From: Castor canadensis
Taxonomy: Eukaryota > Chordata > Mammalia > Rodentia > Castoridae
Assembly (NCBI RefSeq): GCF_047511655.1
Contig: NC_133389.1
Coordinates: forward strand, 40,779,295-40,843,294
DNA length: 64,000 bases
Direction of reading: 5' to 3'
Within the stretch, counting starts at the first letter, position 1. Every line of letters starts with the position of its first letter. A program made the position numbers and the translations under genes. The notes under the pieces are model-generated. The model was given only the letters and a program-made list of their open reading frames with translations. It ran no database searches and had not been told where the DNA came from. Positions 45,416 to 58,149 of the stretch are shown here, piece after piece.

Positions 45416-46005
45416 CATTTTAATTGTGGTAAAAACACATAATATGACATTTTTATCATTAAAATCTTAATCATTTTAATTGTACATTTAAATAGTGTGA
45501 AGTATATTTGTAAAACATTTCTCCAGAATTGTTTCATCTTGCAAAATTAAAACTCTATATCCATTACAGTATTTCCCTCTGGGGATGCAGCATTCTACTT
45601 CATGCAGTATTTGTCTTTTTGTAACTGACTCATTTTACTTAGCCTAACCAATCCTCATGACTGATCCATGTAGCAGTATGTGACAGGATTCCTTGCTTTT
45701 CAAGGTTGAATAATATTCCATTGTATGTGCAAACCACATTTTGTTCTTCCATTCCTGGGCTTTTGGCCATTTGGGTCACTTCCATTTCTTGGCTACAATA
45801 ATAGCACTACTATGAAAAGGGATGTACAAATATAACTTCCAGTCCCTACTTTTAATTATTTAGATATGTATACCCAGAAGTGGGATTTCTGGGTCATATT
45901 GTAGTTTTATTTTTAATTTTGTTGGAACTACCATACTTTTTCCTGTAACATTTGCAGCATTTCACAGTCCCACCAGTATTGCGCAAGGGTGGGCACACAT
46001 TAAAG
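45416..46005 (-). mobile_element. Old L1 3' end, antisense
   Basis: The reverse complement of L1 ORF2 C-terminal and 3' UTR text: 'ctttttgtaactgactcattttacttagcc', 'ggttgaataatattccattgtatg', 'atacccagaagtgggatttctgggtcatattgtag', 'cacagtcccaccagtattgcgcaagggtgg'. 5'-truncated. The end is placed where the match stops. Confidence 0.75.
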
Positions 46006-46084
46006 GTAAGGAACTGCTGGCTTTGTTTCCCATTCAGAGCTTTTCCAGTATCTTTAAGCAATTGTAAGCATTGAATGTAAGGAA

Positions 46085-46310
46085 ATTAATAATAATATTA
46101 CATTGATGCCTTTTATCACGTTCTTACTATAGATTAATGATTGAGCTGATCATGCTAAACAAAATGTCACCTTTAACTTTCACAATAGTCCCATGGTATT
46201 AACACTTTATATACACATGTGAAAATTATAGTTTAAGTTAAGACGAACTGTTAGTAATCACACAGTTTGGGGTAAGAAGCTGTTTCAATTAGATCCACAG
46301 TTCTTGCTAA
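46085..46310 (+). mobile_element. MIR-like fragment
   Basis: 'cacctttaactttcacaatagtcccatggtattaacactttatatacacatgtgaaaattatagtttaagttaagacgaactgttagtaatcacacag' follows the word order of MIR (…tcctcacaacaaccctatgaggta…acagatgag…aagtcacacag). Strongly diverged. Confidence 0.5.
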
Positions 46311-46356
46311 AGCAATTTGTTTAAGGAATACCTTAAACTAAGGTATTCCAATTGCT
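46311..46356. other. Bulged hairpin, 11 + 7 paired bases
   Basis: GGAATACCTTA (46325-46335) and TAAGGTATTCC (46339-46349) pair around AAC. AGCAATT (46311-46317) and AATTGCT (46350-46356) extend the stem beyond a 7-base bulge. Short for a pre-miRNA. The function is unknown. Confidence 0.7.
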
Positions 46357-47855
46357 AAAACGTCTTAAACATTCCCCCAATATTATAATTTATATGTATA
46401 ATATAGCACTGTACCAACATTAAATACATTATAATGTTTGAAATATATTAAGATATGAATATATAGGACTAAGATTAATGTATATATAAATCTAAGGTTT
46501 AATATTTTCTTCTTTACTTCAACAGCCCATCTTTTGTTCTCCCTGGGATGTGCATATATCAATTTGTGCATGCAGTAGACCTATCATTCTATTCCATACT
46601 ACACAAGTTCCTCATAGGAGAACATTGTGGCTAAGACCTTATACTGCACCTAGTATTTTACCTCCTGCAAATAAGGTATGCCTCTATAATTAACTATCAC
46701 AATATTAAGGTAATACCATAACTGTACAGATCCATAACATCCATAAAACAATTATGAATATTTGATGTTTATATCAGGGGAGAGGTTATTTCACCCAATA
46801 TGTGTTCAAGGGATAGTGCACAGTCTAGAATAGCTGAAGTCTACAGGAGATGAGTTTGGAAATTTAATCTGGGGTAAAATGAAGGAGAGTCTCTGGTTCT
46901 AAATTAGAGTTTAGATTTTATTTTGTAGGGAATAGCAGTTACCAAAAATGTTTCTGAAAGAATGTCATGATTTAGGTAGACTAGTGGGTACAGATTTTAT
47001 GCCTCTCAGTGGTTTATGAGTGTGGCAAAATATAAATCAAATGAGTGAAGAATTAAATTTACATAGTTCCTTTGACTCAAGATATTGTTTAAAATAACAT
47101 ACAGGTATTAAGATCAGATTATCAAGTTTTAAATCAATGTAATTTAATAGTTCCATGTTGCAGAGTAATTGAATCATACCAAACAAGCCTCAGATGTAAT
47201 TAATTTCAATAAGATATTAAAAATAAGATTCTATGACTCTTAAGAAAAGGATTTAAATGCAGCTGAAAGGAATATGAGTCAAGTCATCTCATAAAAAATA
47301 GGTATTTTTTCTTTTGGACCTGAGAAATAATTGTTGATGTCTTAGTTGTTAATATAACTGCTGGAGAAATCCTAAAAACCCAAGTGGAGAATTCTGTATA
47401 GAATACTTAAACAGAACTTTTCAAAATAGAAGTTTCAAATATTTCTTACAAATGGAGTTTATGCTTTAAGGGACTATTCTAAATCTTATCCCAATTTGTT
47501 TCTTGCTCATACCCTTTTTAAATATTCATATGCCTGTCTCTGCCAGTAAGCATCTTACGGTTATGGAATTTTTGTGCATTGTGATGGGCAAAATTCTCAG
47601 ATGACCCTTATCTTTGTGTGATGTCCTCCTATTTTGAGTGGGCAAAACCTGAAAATATGTTGTGTTATATGGTAAATTTGGCATCTAGAAAGGGGGAGCT
47701 CCCATAATCATATTAGCATTTTAAAATCAGGAATGTTTTCCCCCTGATGGCAGAATAAGTCATGTTGATTCAAAGCCTGAAAGGTATTCAGTGCAAGGGA
47801 AGTTCTGTTTTGCTGAGATGGAGGGGACACATAGTTGAAAGATGAGAGCCCTTAG
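46357..47855. other. Intron without recognised features
   Basis: AT-rich, no long open frame, no repeat that I can name. Confidence 0.4.
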
Positions 47856-47859
47856 GGTG

Positions 47860-48645
47860 ATTCCATATTGTGGTTACTGTTGAGTAGTGCTACAGTAAAC
47901 ATGGCAGTGCAGATTTCTCTTTGACATACTGATTTTGTTTCCTTTGTCTATGTATCCAGTAGTGGAGCTGCTGGGACATATGAAGAGCTTTAAAAAAATA
48001 TTGTGAGGAATCTGTATGTTTGCCATAATTGACTATTAATTTACATTCCAACTAACAGTGTGTAAAGGCCATCTTTTCACTACATCCTCTCCAACACTTG
48101 TTATCTTTTGTCTTTTGATAAAAGCCATTTTTAGTGGAGTGAGGCAATGCATTGTGGTGGTTTTGATTTGCATTTAACTAATGCAAATGATGTTGAGTAT
48201 TTTTTTTTCATATACCTCGTGGCCATTTGTGTGTCTATTTTGCCAGTTTTCTAATTGGGTTATTTATTTACTGTTGAGCTGTGTGGATTCTTTATATGCT
48301 TTAGATATTAATCCCTTATCTGATATATAGTTTGAAAATGCTTTCTTGTATTTTGTAGGTTATCTCTCCACTTTATTGAATGTTTCTTTTACTAGGCAGA
48401 GGCTTTGTAGTTTGATGTAAAATCCCATTTGTCTAGTTTTGCATATGATTTCAGGACATACCCCAAAACAATCATCACTCATACAATTGTTACGTAGCTT
48501 TTTCTCTTTTAGTCTAGTAATTTGAAAGCTTCTAGTCTTGCATTTAAATCTTTAATCCATTTGAGTTAATTTTTGAATATGGTGAGATAAAAAATGTGAT
48601 ATATATGTATATATATGACATGTATACATACACACAAACACATTG
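47860..48645 (-). mobile_element. L1 piece, antisense half of an inverted insertion
   Basis: Antisense L1 ORF2/3' text: 'gtggttactgttgagtagtgctacagtaaac', 'ccagtagtggagctgctgggacatatg', 'ggttttgatttgcatttaactaatgcaaatgatgttgag', 'tagatattaatcccttatctgatatatag', 'aaaatcccatttgtctag'. It meets a sense L1 3' end at about 48645 through TA/CA repeats (48599-48660). See the findings. Confidence 0.75.
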
Positions 48646-49372
48646 TGTTTGTATATACACGAGGGAATATTATTGATTCATAAAAAGAATTAAGCCTTTT
48701 CTGGACACCAGTGGCTCATATCTGTAATCCTAGATTTTTGAGATGCTGAGATAGGAAGGATCATGGTTTGAGGCAAGCCTGGGCAAATAGTTCTGATGCC
48801 CCTCTCCAAAATAACCAGAGCAAACTGGACTGGAGGAGTAACTCAAGTGATAGAGTACTTGCTTTGCAATTGTGAAGCCCTGAGCTCAAACCCTAGACCA
48901 CCCCCCCCAAAATGAAATTATTTATCCCATTTATAAGCTTTATAAACTTTATTTATAAGCTATTACATTAAGTGAAATAAACTAGGCACAGAAAGGCACA
49001 CACTACTAAATGATGTCTCTCATATATCAAATTTTTAAAAAGGAGTTGATCTCAGAAGTAGAGAGTAGATGGTGGTTAGTGGGAAGGGGAAACGGGGAGA
49101 TGTTGGTCAAAAGATACATGGTCACAGTTGTAGAAGGAGAGTAAGTCTATGAGATCTTTTATACTGCAAGGCAAAGTTAGGTAGTGACAGTTAATAATGA
49201 TATAGTGTATTCTGGAAAAATGCAAAGACAGTGGGTGCTAAATGTTCTAACCACAAAAAATGCTATACGAAGTAATGCATTTGTTAATTAGCTAGATTTA
49301 ACCATTCTATGGTTTTTATATACCTTAAAACATCATGTTGTACACAATAAATACAGACAATTTTACCTGCCA
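48645..49372 (+). mobile_element. L1 3' end, sense half, interrupted by a SINE
   Basis: 'gagggaatattattgattcataaaaagaat' is followed by a SINE and then 'attaagtgaaataaactaggcacagaaaggcac...gatgtctctcatatatc', the 3' UTR 'agtagagagtagatggtggttagtggg' and the end 'aaaacatcatgttgtacacaataaatacagacaatttta'. It has an AATAAA signal and is joined head-to-head with the antisense part on the left. Confidence 0.75.
48704..48905 (+). mobile_element. B1-dID composite SINE inside L1
   Basis: 'acaccagtggctcatatctgtaatcctag...aaataaccagagcaaactgg' and 'aactcaagtgatagagtacttgctttgcaattgtgaagccctgagctcaaaccc'. L1 text resumes at about 48910. It is younger than the L1. Confidence 0.9.
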
Positions 49373-49765
49373 GTTTGAGAAAGGAAAAAAAAGAAAGGAC
49401 CAAAGACTTAATTTGGATGTTGAGAGCCTATCTGGCCAACGTGTAACAAAACACTTGGAAACCTTAGTCTATAACCACAAGGAAATGAATTCTGCCAAGT
49501 GAAGTGAGTTTGGAAGTAGCTCTACCCTTACTGCAGCTTCCAAATGAGAAGACAGCTGGCTGACACCTTGATAGCAGCTTTCTTTGAGCCTCAGCAGAAG
49601 ACCCACTGAAAACATGCTGCTTCTGACCCATAGCAGCTGAGATAATACCTGGGAAATTTTAAGCCATTTAGTTTGCTGTAAATTGTTACACAGTAAAAGA
49701 TTACTACATCCTCCTTTCATGTAAAAATTTCCAAAGCATTGGTGCAATTAAGACAGGTTATTTTA
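49373..49765. other. Intron without recognised features
   Basis: The antisense open frame at 49469-49747 has no family resemblance. The text around 49440-49690 ('tggccaacgtg...taagccatttagtttgctgtaaattgttacacagtaaaagattactaca') is possibly an MLT1-type LTR end in sense direction, which I cannot confirm. Confidence 0.35.
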
Positions 49766-49767
49766 GC

Positions 49768-49972
49768 TGACCACTATGGTGACTTATGCCTGTAATCCTA
49801 GCTACTTGGAGACAGAGATCAGGAGGATCGTGGTTCAAAGCCAGCTTCAGCAAAATAAGTCGCAAGCTCCTAGCTCAAAAATACCCAGCACAAAAACAGG
49901 GCTGGCAGAGTGGCTCAGTTGCAAGTGTGAGGCCCTAAATTCTAACCCCAGTACCACCAAAAAAAAAAAAAG
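49768..49972 (+). mobile_element. B1-dID composite SINE
   Basis: 'actatggtgacttatgcctgtaatcctagctacttgg' (7SL half), 'gggctggcagagtggctcagttgcaagtgtgaggccctaaattctaacccc' (ID half) and a 13-base A tail at 49960-49972. The + strand open frame at 49776-49982 is the SINE. Confidence 0.92.
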
Positions 49973-50189
49973 ATTTTCTTAAAAAGGTTTATTTGATTAA
50001 GATTATCTGTGACTTAAGGTACAAATGCAAACAATTTAAAGTTTTTCCCTCTCTAATATCTCAAATATTGCCATTTTTTACAGTTTTTAATGAGATGGTC
50101 AATGATTTAATGCAAAAGGTAATTTATGAAAGGTCATTTGAAATAATTATTGGCTAATTATTCCTATTAGGAATGTATATGCTCATTGA

Positions 50190-50300
50190 ATCAGGTGTGG
50201 TGGCATACGTCTGTAATCCCAGCACTTGAGGATGAGTCAGGAGAATCTTGAGTTTGAGGTCATCCTGGGCATAATAGTGAGACCGAAAAAAAACTGAAAA
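50190..50300 (+). mobile_element. B1/7SL-type monomer SINE
   Basis: 'tcaggtgtggtggcatacgtctgtaatcccagcacttgaggatgagtcaggagaatcttgagtttgaggtcatcctgggcataatagtgagaccg' is a B1-like monomer with an A-rich tail and no ID half, unlike the other copies here. Confidence 0.85.
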
Positions 50301-53300
50301 AAAGAGAAATATATGTATATATATTAATATATATCTTTCTTTGGTTTTTCTTAATATTCTTATTTTAAAATTATTTATTTCATTACATCTACTCCTAAGT
50401 AAGATGTAAGATGCCTTCCTTTTTCTTTTTTTAGGTTTTTCACAGAAGGATGGAGACAGAGAATTACACATACCAAAGTAAATTATTAACAGAATTATAA
50501 TTAAATTACATTAAAGTAGTTTGAAAATTTATTGCATACAAAAAATATAACATTTATTTTCATTTATTAGAAACAACCATTCTTAAAATTTTATTTAAAA
50601 AAATTAACATAATAGATTTTGAAGAAGAACTGCTTAGAACTTGAAGACTAGAATATAAAAAATAACAGAAACTACCAGACCTTTATCTTTTGTTAATATA
50701 TTAGAGAGAGATGGAAAATAGTTTCCCCCCTCCACACTGAGTTTATTTTCATTTTCTTCCTTTCTCTCCATCTGAGGTTTATTCAGTAGGCTCTTATGAT
50801 ACATTCTTTCTAATTTTAATCAAGTGCTTATTTATGGTAGTTATCTTCATGGTTACAGATTTTTCAAGTGTTTTGGAGCTGTTAGAAAACTGGAAACTTT
50901 AGGAAGAGATTCAAGCTTTAAGTTCAGAAAGTTGAAAGCATAATTTTGATAAAGAATATCCTGTCTTACAGGCAGAGATCAGGAATTTTTGTTGTTAGTA
51001 GCTATTTTTATTCCTTCTAGTTTTAATGTTTTCATGTAAAAGAAAATGCAATTTGAGTATTGGATCCAATCATACATACAAAGGTAGCAGTCCTTGAAAC
51101 CAGTTGAACCGCAGTCTTTTTAAATTTGGTTTTGTTGTTGTTTGGTTTTGATGGGGTGCCTGCCCAAGGATAGGGATACTTAGAAGCCTGAGATTAGCCA
51201 CATGTATCCTTCTTCTTAGTTCTCACTGGGCCTAACTACAGTTGCCAGATGGCTGGAGGGTTTTAGGATTTAATCTAGGGACATGGGGCAAAGCTAAGTG
51301 GCCCATATGGGAAGCTAATGCCTTGCTTGGTCATATTAGTGCTGTGCTCTAGTCAATTGACCTAATTAGATGAGAATTTCAAATCTAATATAAAAAAAGG
51401 TTTGTTTGACTATCACATGTGGCTCATTGTTCCTTTAGCAGGCTCTGTCTACATATTCATTGGTATTTATCTGAAGTCAAGAAAGGAGTTTTGCTATGTT
51501 TGTTATAGTTCAATTTTCTCCATAAAACTGCCATTACAAAACAATTAATTTGATTACTTATTTGGTATCCTTAATTTGTAATATGTTAACTTAGATTTAG
51601 TTGTAATTTGACCAAGGGTATGGTGACATTTGCTTTGAGCTACCTACTAAAGGAACATTTATCTACAAATTCATAATTAGTAAGACAGCATAAGGGCATA
51701 GTATCTACCATAATGAGAAAAACCTTTCTTAAACTGCTCTTATCCTCATATAAATAACTGATATGGCTATTCCATTGTAACTGTCTCTCTGTTTAATAAA
51801 GTAAGTGTTATGACTAAGTTCCCTTTAGCTAATTTGCATTCTTCTGTTGACAATATATGGAATATAATTGACATGTATCCTAGAATTTTCAAATAAGGAC
51901 AACAAGATCACTCTTTTCAAAATAAACATAGTTAATCACTAGTGATATTCAAAGTCATTTAAAAAGTGACAGAATGGCTCCAAAACTATGTAAGAATAGA
52001 CTGTAACCTACCTAAGAAGCTAACGAAAGCTCTCCAAATAGATTTTAACCAAAATGTTCTCTTCCCTCTGTACAAAATACTGGCTGATTTTGAGGGCATG
52101 AACAGACTACCTGTAGTAATTTGCACTTTGTGTACATAGAACTGATTCATATGCATAGCACTGGATATATTTTTCCCACACACTTTTTTGTTAATTTTAC
52201 TTATCACAATTATGTGATTTAAATATTTCATAAACTGGTGAAATGAGGGCAACAACTTAAACTCAGTGATTCAAAATGAATATGAATTACTAAAAACAAC
52301 TTGGAAATAGAAAATGTAAAAAGACCTAGAAAGTTTCTGTGCTACATAGCTTACTTTATAAGTAATGACTAACTTGTCATTCTACTTCAGTGTAATTAAA
52401 ACTAGAAATCATAGATAGAGTGTTATGGATGGCATATGATATCAATCAGTGGACTCATTTTTACAGAAAAAAATTATCATGATAACTTAGCAATTAATTA
52501 TACATTTCTATACATTCAATAAAAGTTAAAATTAAGTCTCTTTTTATCATCCCTTATCCCTTTTAACTTTTTTGTGTACTAAGCAATGTCACAGTAGATA
52601 TCAAAAGCTTTATGTATTAGCACAGAAGAAAGTGATAATAAGTGATATTGGTCAGCCATAGAAATGTGAGATAAATATTGGGAGTAGCCGTAAAAATAAT
52701 ATATTGTCTTGATGACAGAACTTGGTTCCTGAAGAGTTATAACAATAATGGAGGAAAATGTTTCTATTTGCAAGATTCTGAGGCCATAATCACTTACTAT
52801 TATTTTATCCTATTTAAATCCATATGTAACAGGCCCTATTTCATAATTTGTGTTTCTAACTAGTTTCATCAAAGAGAAAGAATTCACTGGTTTTGCCAGT
52901 GAGAAGATCTGATATGTTTCTCAGTATAAATTAATTAAACACAGGTTTTATACTACTTCAATCTCCTGTAAATTTTGGCTGAGTTCAGAATCTCTGTGTT
53001 TAATCAACTTATGCACACTGATAAGACCTCCATAAAATTATTGGAAGGGTGTTGAGGAGGGGAAAATGGATGCTGGAGGGAACCAAATGGACTCCACTGT
53101 AACTTGCTTAGAATTCTTCCTTCTACTCAATTATTTCTGCTTGAGTTCCAAGTTCCTTGCTGTATTGGTTGACTGTCTTCTGAATTTTTTTTTTCTAAAT
53201 TATGATACCTAGCATAATTTTTAGAACTACACTAATGGTTTAATATATCTTTTCATTTTTTCATGTAAAGTTATTGTCATTAACATTTTCAAATGTTAAC

Positions 53301-53330
53301 ATGTAGTCTTGATAATTATGGCTTAGACTC
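50301..53330. other. Intron without recognised features
   Basis: About 3 kb without a repeat family that I recognise. Scattered short open frames (for example 51986-52255 antisense, 52579-52863 both strands) are not supported. Confidence 0.4.
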
Positions 53331-53332
53331 TA

Positions 53333-53403
53333 ACTTACATGATAGAGTGCATGCCTCACAAGTATAAGGCCTGAGTTGAAACCTTAGTACCATCAAAAAA
53401 AAT
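53333..53403 (+). mobile_element. ID-type SINE 3' part
   Basis: 'ttacatgatagagtgcatgcctcacaagtataaggcctgagttgaaaccttagtaccatcaaaaaaaa' is the ID half with A tail. No 7SL half. Confidence 0.75.
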
Positions 53404-53799
53404 GACACAGTCTTGATAATTATTTATTTGTGTTCACAAATAATCAATTCTCTGTAGCAGAATTTTCTTTATCATATTCATATGATGTATCATTTCATTA
53501 ATGCTTTCATTAAATGTTGTAAGTGTGTGTTTATGTATGTGTGTTGGTGAGTTATAATTGTTTTTGGAAATTTGGAAGACATAGCCTAAATTTTCTATAT
53601 TCTATGAGGTTTTTGAATTTTGCTTTTGTTATTTATCACAGGACATCTTACATTTTTAATGTGCTTGCTAGTCACCTAGAGATCTTACTAAGATGGTCAT
53701 TCTGTGTCAGGGGTTCATGATTCTTTGTCTATAAAACTACCATGTGGGTTTCCAGGCCTGGCCAAGTTGGTTGAATGTCACTGAGAGTCATCTGTTCCA

Positions 53800-55905
53800 C
53801 AAATTATACTAAAAACTCTGAAAAGAATTTAAAACACAACTCCCTGAGAACTCTGAAAAGCAAACAGTAGCAGGCAGAATGGGGATGGAAGTCAACTACA
53901 AATTCAAGAACCAGGTGAGGCAATTTCCTGCCCCCTCCCCTTTAATATCTTGGAATTAATCCAAGGATGGTCTCAGTCATGGAACTACACAGTGTAAGCA
54001 GACAATATACTTTCTGAAGGAATCTTCTATATGGCCAGAGGACTAGAGAAAGGGCTTCTGTCTTGTTTCTTTCTTTTCTTTTCTATCTCTCTCTTTTTTT
54101 TTTTTTTTTTTGCCTTTTCACTAAAAGCCTATCTTAAGGCCAATCCTAGCCACAGAGCTGTACAACTGCTGTGATAGTGGCAGAACCAGCAGAGAGGGAA
54201 CTGAAACTAGAATGGAAAGTCAGTGTCATTGGCTGGAGGAACAGAAAAACAAATGTTCCTTTGGAAGAAGACTATAGATTCCCATTACTACTTTCTTTTT
54301 TCCTGCTATACTTTCTTGAGGATAGCCCCAGTTCCATGGAATTCGGCAACTTTGCAGAAAGCTAAGACTCTAAGAGGAACCAAGGTTTTTAGGCCAGAGA
54401 AATCAGACAAAAAGGAGGATGTTGCAAACCAGAGAGTGTGAGGGAAATTCCATGGAGAAGATCCCCTAAATCTTTGTATAAACCAAATTCACTGTCAAGC
54501 TATGAACATGTAGAATGTACCCAAAGCACTACAGAAAAATCTTTGAGAACTGAAATATGTTATAAACCTCTGCAGAAATTCCAGACTAACCCCTGAGCTT
54601 CACATGCACATGGAAGACCCAAAGGAGCACAGAAAATGTTTGAAAACTGTGCCAACACTGAAGTCACTACTGAGAAGACAGAATTCGTGATGTGAGTCTA
54701 TTAGGATTTACTGCATGTTATCAGAGCACAACATTTTTTCCACAGAAATTTCAATGGTGCCAGCATCTCAAATTATAATATTCAAAATGTTCAGGGTATA
54801 ACCCAAATTTATTAATCCTATTAAAAATAATGAAAGAGAAATTTTTAAGATGAAAAAAATTAGTGGATGCTGACTTTTAATTGGACCAGATATTAGAATT
54901 ATAATGGATTGAAGAGCAACAATTATATCCATGCTTTATATAGCAAATACAATCTCAAAATGAATGGAAAGATAGTCACTCTCAGCAGAGAAAGAAAAAA
55001 ACCGTAAGAAGGAATGAAGTGCAAATATTAAAACTGAAAACACAATAATTGACAAAAGTTCAATGGAATGGTTGAAACGTAGAATGGAGATGGCAGATGA
55101 AAGTGAATTTAAAAGGTCAATAAAGATGGGTATAGTGGTTGAGGCCTATTATACCAGCAGTATAGGTAGGTAGAGGTAGGAGCATTCCGAGCCTGAGGCC
55201 TGATATTTCTCTATATCAGAAATTTAAAAAGGGCCTAGGAACTGGATCAAGTGGTATGGTGCTTGCCTGGTGTGCATGGGGCCCTGGGTTTAATCTCCAG
55301 TCTATGCATACACACATAAAAATGATAGATCAATAATATCCTATCTGAAAAACAGATTACAAAAAATTCTAAATATATATATACAGTTTCAGCAATAGGT
55401 GGTATTATTTCAAACCATCTAAAATTTTGCTACTGGACTCATAGAAGGGCAAAAAAAATGGTGCCAAAAATGGGTAATTGTTGAAAGTTACCCAAATTTG
55501 TTTATAGACCAATTCAAGATGTTCAGTAAAATCTGAACAATAGAAGCTCAAAATCATTCCCAATCATATCATAAAGGAAGTGCTGAAGGAAAGCCATCAT
55601 GAAAGCAGCTAGGGCAAAATGATACATTGTGTGTAGGCAAACCGTAATTCAAATTACTTCAGACTTCTCATCAAAAACCTCAGGACAATGATTCAATCTC
55701 AGTAAAATGCTGAAAGAAAAGAATCATATAAATAATGAAAATATCATTTAGGGAAAAAGACAATATGAGGCTATTCTCAGATAAGTAAAGCAGGACAATT
55801 GCAAGCATCCTTGTTGTAAAATAAACACTAAAGAAAAATTTTCAGGATGAAAGGAAATGACACTAGGATGGTATTTGGAGCTTTAATATTATAGGAAAAG
55901 CAATT
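53800..55905 (+). mobile_element. HAL1/old L1 5' part, sense
   Basis: Fits the 5' UTR-ORF1 span of an ancient L1 or half-L1: 'caaattataatattcaaaatgttcagggtataaccc', 'gggcaaaatgatacattg', 'aaaaacctcaggacaatgattcaatctcagtaaaatgctg', 'aggctattctcagataagtaaagcaggacaattgcaagcatcc'. No ORF2 text follows, hence HAL1 is possible. A SINE at 55125 lies inside. A poly(T) tract is at 54090-54110. Short open frames at 54171-54441 are not genes. Confidence 0.5.
55125..55310 (+). mobile_element. Composite SINE, diverged
   Basis: The 7SL half is 'gggtatagtggttgaggcctattataccagcagtataggtaggtagaggtagg'. The ID half is 'aactggatcaagtggtatggtgcttgcctggtgtgcatggggccctgggtttaatctccag'. Box B is 'gggtttaatctcc'. 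Older than most SINEs in the window. Confidence 0.8.
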
Positions 55906-56335
55906 ATAAATAGTTGTTCCTCTAAACTCTCTTAAATATGTGTGACTCTTGAAAACTGAAATTCTACAACCATTTAGTGAGGTTTTCATTCTATCCATAA
56001 ATGATATGTATGACTATGTGTAACATGCTAAGAATGTTCTTTGAGCATGAAGGACTTAACTATAAATCAATATAGTGACCTGGAAATTCCCCCAAGTATT
56101 TAAAGATTAAATGACATACTTTCAAATAATCCATGGGTAAATTAAGAACTTGTTTGTGCATGTTTCATACCCTCTTACCTGTTTCAGCATTTTCTTGATG
56201 TCATGAGGTGAATTCGCTTGCTTCCATGGGAGGCTGTGCCATATCCATATGCATTAGCATTTATTATCTCTGTTTTACAGCTTGAAAGACACATTGGGTA
56301 CAGAAAATCTTAAAAGACATGCCACCCCCTTGCTA
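55906..56335. other. Intron without recognised features
   Basis: Nothing recognised. Confidence 0.35.
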
Positions 56336-56339
56336 CATT

Positions 56340-56640
56340 TGAAATTTCAAGAAGGCCCAAAACAATATGGGTTTACCCAGTTAGAATTCTTAAGAGTTAG
56401 AAGATGGGGAGCCATATAGAGAAATACTGCTTCTCAGGAACTCAAGAATATTGCAATCCACCGTATGTATGTATAAGAATAGTATAATGAAGCCCATTAA
56501 AATTGTAAAAAAAAAAAAAGGTGAGGAAGAAAGGGATAAGAACGAGTAGCAGAGTGGTTGAATATAGTTAAAGTACATTATATACATATGCAGAAATATC
56601 ACAGTGAAACTCCTTTGTATAAGTAATATAAGCTATTAAC
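56340..56640 (+). mobile_element. L1 3' end remnant
   Basis: It ends 'gttaaagtacattatatacatatgcagaaatatcacagtgaaactcctttgtataagtaatat', close in form to the end of the L1 at 34862 ('aaacccctttgtacaattaat'). Internal A-run at 56507-56519. Confidence 0.65.
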
Positions 56641-58075
56641 ATATTTGGTTCCTGTTTTCTTCCTCTCATATCTGTTCTTCATTTGCTGAGAGAATTGTTA
56701 TCTCACAGGAAATGTGAGGAGTCTTACTTCATCAGTACTCGTTCAGGTCTAGTGTTTATGGCATGCATAATGAGTTCTCCAGGCCTTAGGTTTCTGAAGC
56801 TCAGAAGCTCAGACTTGTGCAAAAACAGTCAACTTTTGAAACCTCAAATCCAAACCCTGAATATTGTAAAATGAGTGTGTTCACCTAACAACCTTTTCCC
56901 ATGGTAGTGATAATGTAATAGACCTTAAAACCTGGTTTGGAGAGAGGATCAGGGCACAGATAAAAATGCAAATGAGTAAAATTGGCTAACACTTCACAAT
57001 TTCTCTAGATCTATGTGCAACAGGGACAGTAAATTATATCTACTTTGTATGGTAATTGTGATTAAGTATCAACACATGTCATGCACATGTCAGTTTCTTA
57101 ACAACTAAGAATTTTTCCTTTATTCACTCATTATTGCCACCTCTTCCTTATACAACTGGTATAAACACAAGAGTTTTGAAGTATCATCTATGTCAAAAGA
57201 GAATAGAAAATTGTCTTAAGGTTTATTATCTATGAGTGAGTCCAAAAAATAATGTGCTTGAAGAGAGGCTTGGGCCCAGAGCACTACATAGAACACAACT
57301 TGCCAAAGGCAGGGAAGGGACTGTGTTGTACCAAGTTACCAATGGTAGCATTTTATAAAGGTACCCATTCTTTTTTCTGCCCATTATCAAGATAGATTTT
57401 GGCGAAAGCATAATTTTAAAAGTCTTTTCACATCAATGAAATGATTTGTCACCCTCATCTTCAAATGTAGCCTATTCAAAATTACAAAAATTCAGCAACC
57501 AAAGATCCTCAGAAGTAATGAAATGACAAATATTATGAAAAGTTTTGTTAGAAATATTGGCTTAGAGACTGGTGGATTAAACACACATTGTAACCACAAG
57601 AAGTAATCACTGGCTGAGGTTATTGTCGTAAGTAGTCTATAGCTCACTGTGAATGGGTACAGACTTTCCTCTTATTACAGAGACTATACACAATAATCAG
57701 GTCATGGTGTTACATCATGTGTGTAATTGTGGAACAGTAAGGTACTATATCTGTGTATTTATATGCACATATTTAGGTTTTATTGACAATCGTTTTGGAG
57801 ACAGGTGGTTTTAATTAGCACTCTATAAAGACTAGAAGGAGAAGTTTACACTGACCATGCTATCTCATCAGCATTTGTCACATTATATTCCTTTGGAAAA
57901 AAACCCAAAATAGTTTATTTTTCTCACTCAATACAAGACCAAACATAGGTAATGTGGGGATGATGTGGTGGAATCTCTGGGTCATAAGACACCCAGATTC
58001 CTTCTATTTTGTGCTTGCCATGTTTATACATGGCTTCCATTCTTATGGAATTCTTACATGAGTTGCTGTTGTTTA
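56641..58075. other. Intron with possible MIR trace
   Basis: Text at 56975-57090 ('ctaacacttcacaatttctctag...acagtaaattatatctactttgtatggtaattgtgattaagtatc') is weakly MIR-like. Otherwise nothing recognised. Confidence 0.3.
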
Positions 58076-58102
58076 GTTAATGTACAGTTCCCTAGGTGGA
58101 AA

Positions 58103-58103
58103 G

Positions 58104-58138
<35 letters not shown>
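58103..58138. repeat. (TG)n microsatellite
   Basis: About 17 uninterrupted TG units. Confidence 0.95.
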
Positions 58139-58139
<1 letters not shown>

Positions 58140-58149
58140 AAATTCTATA

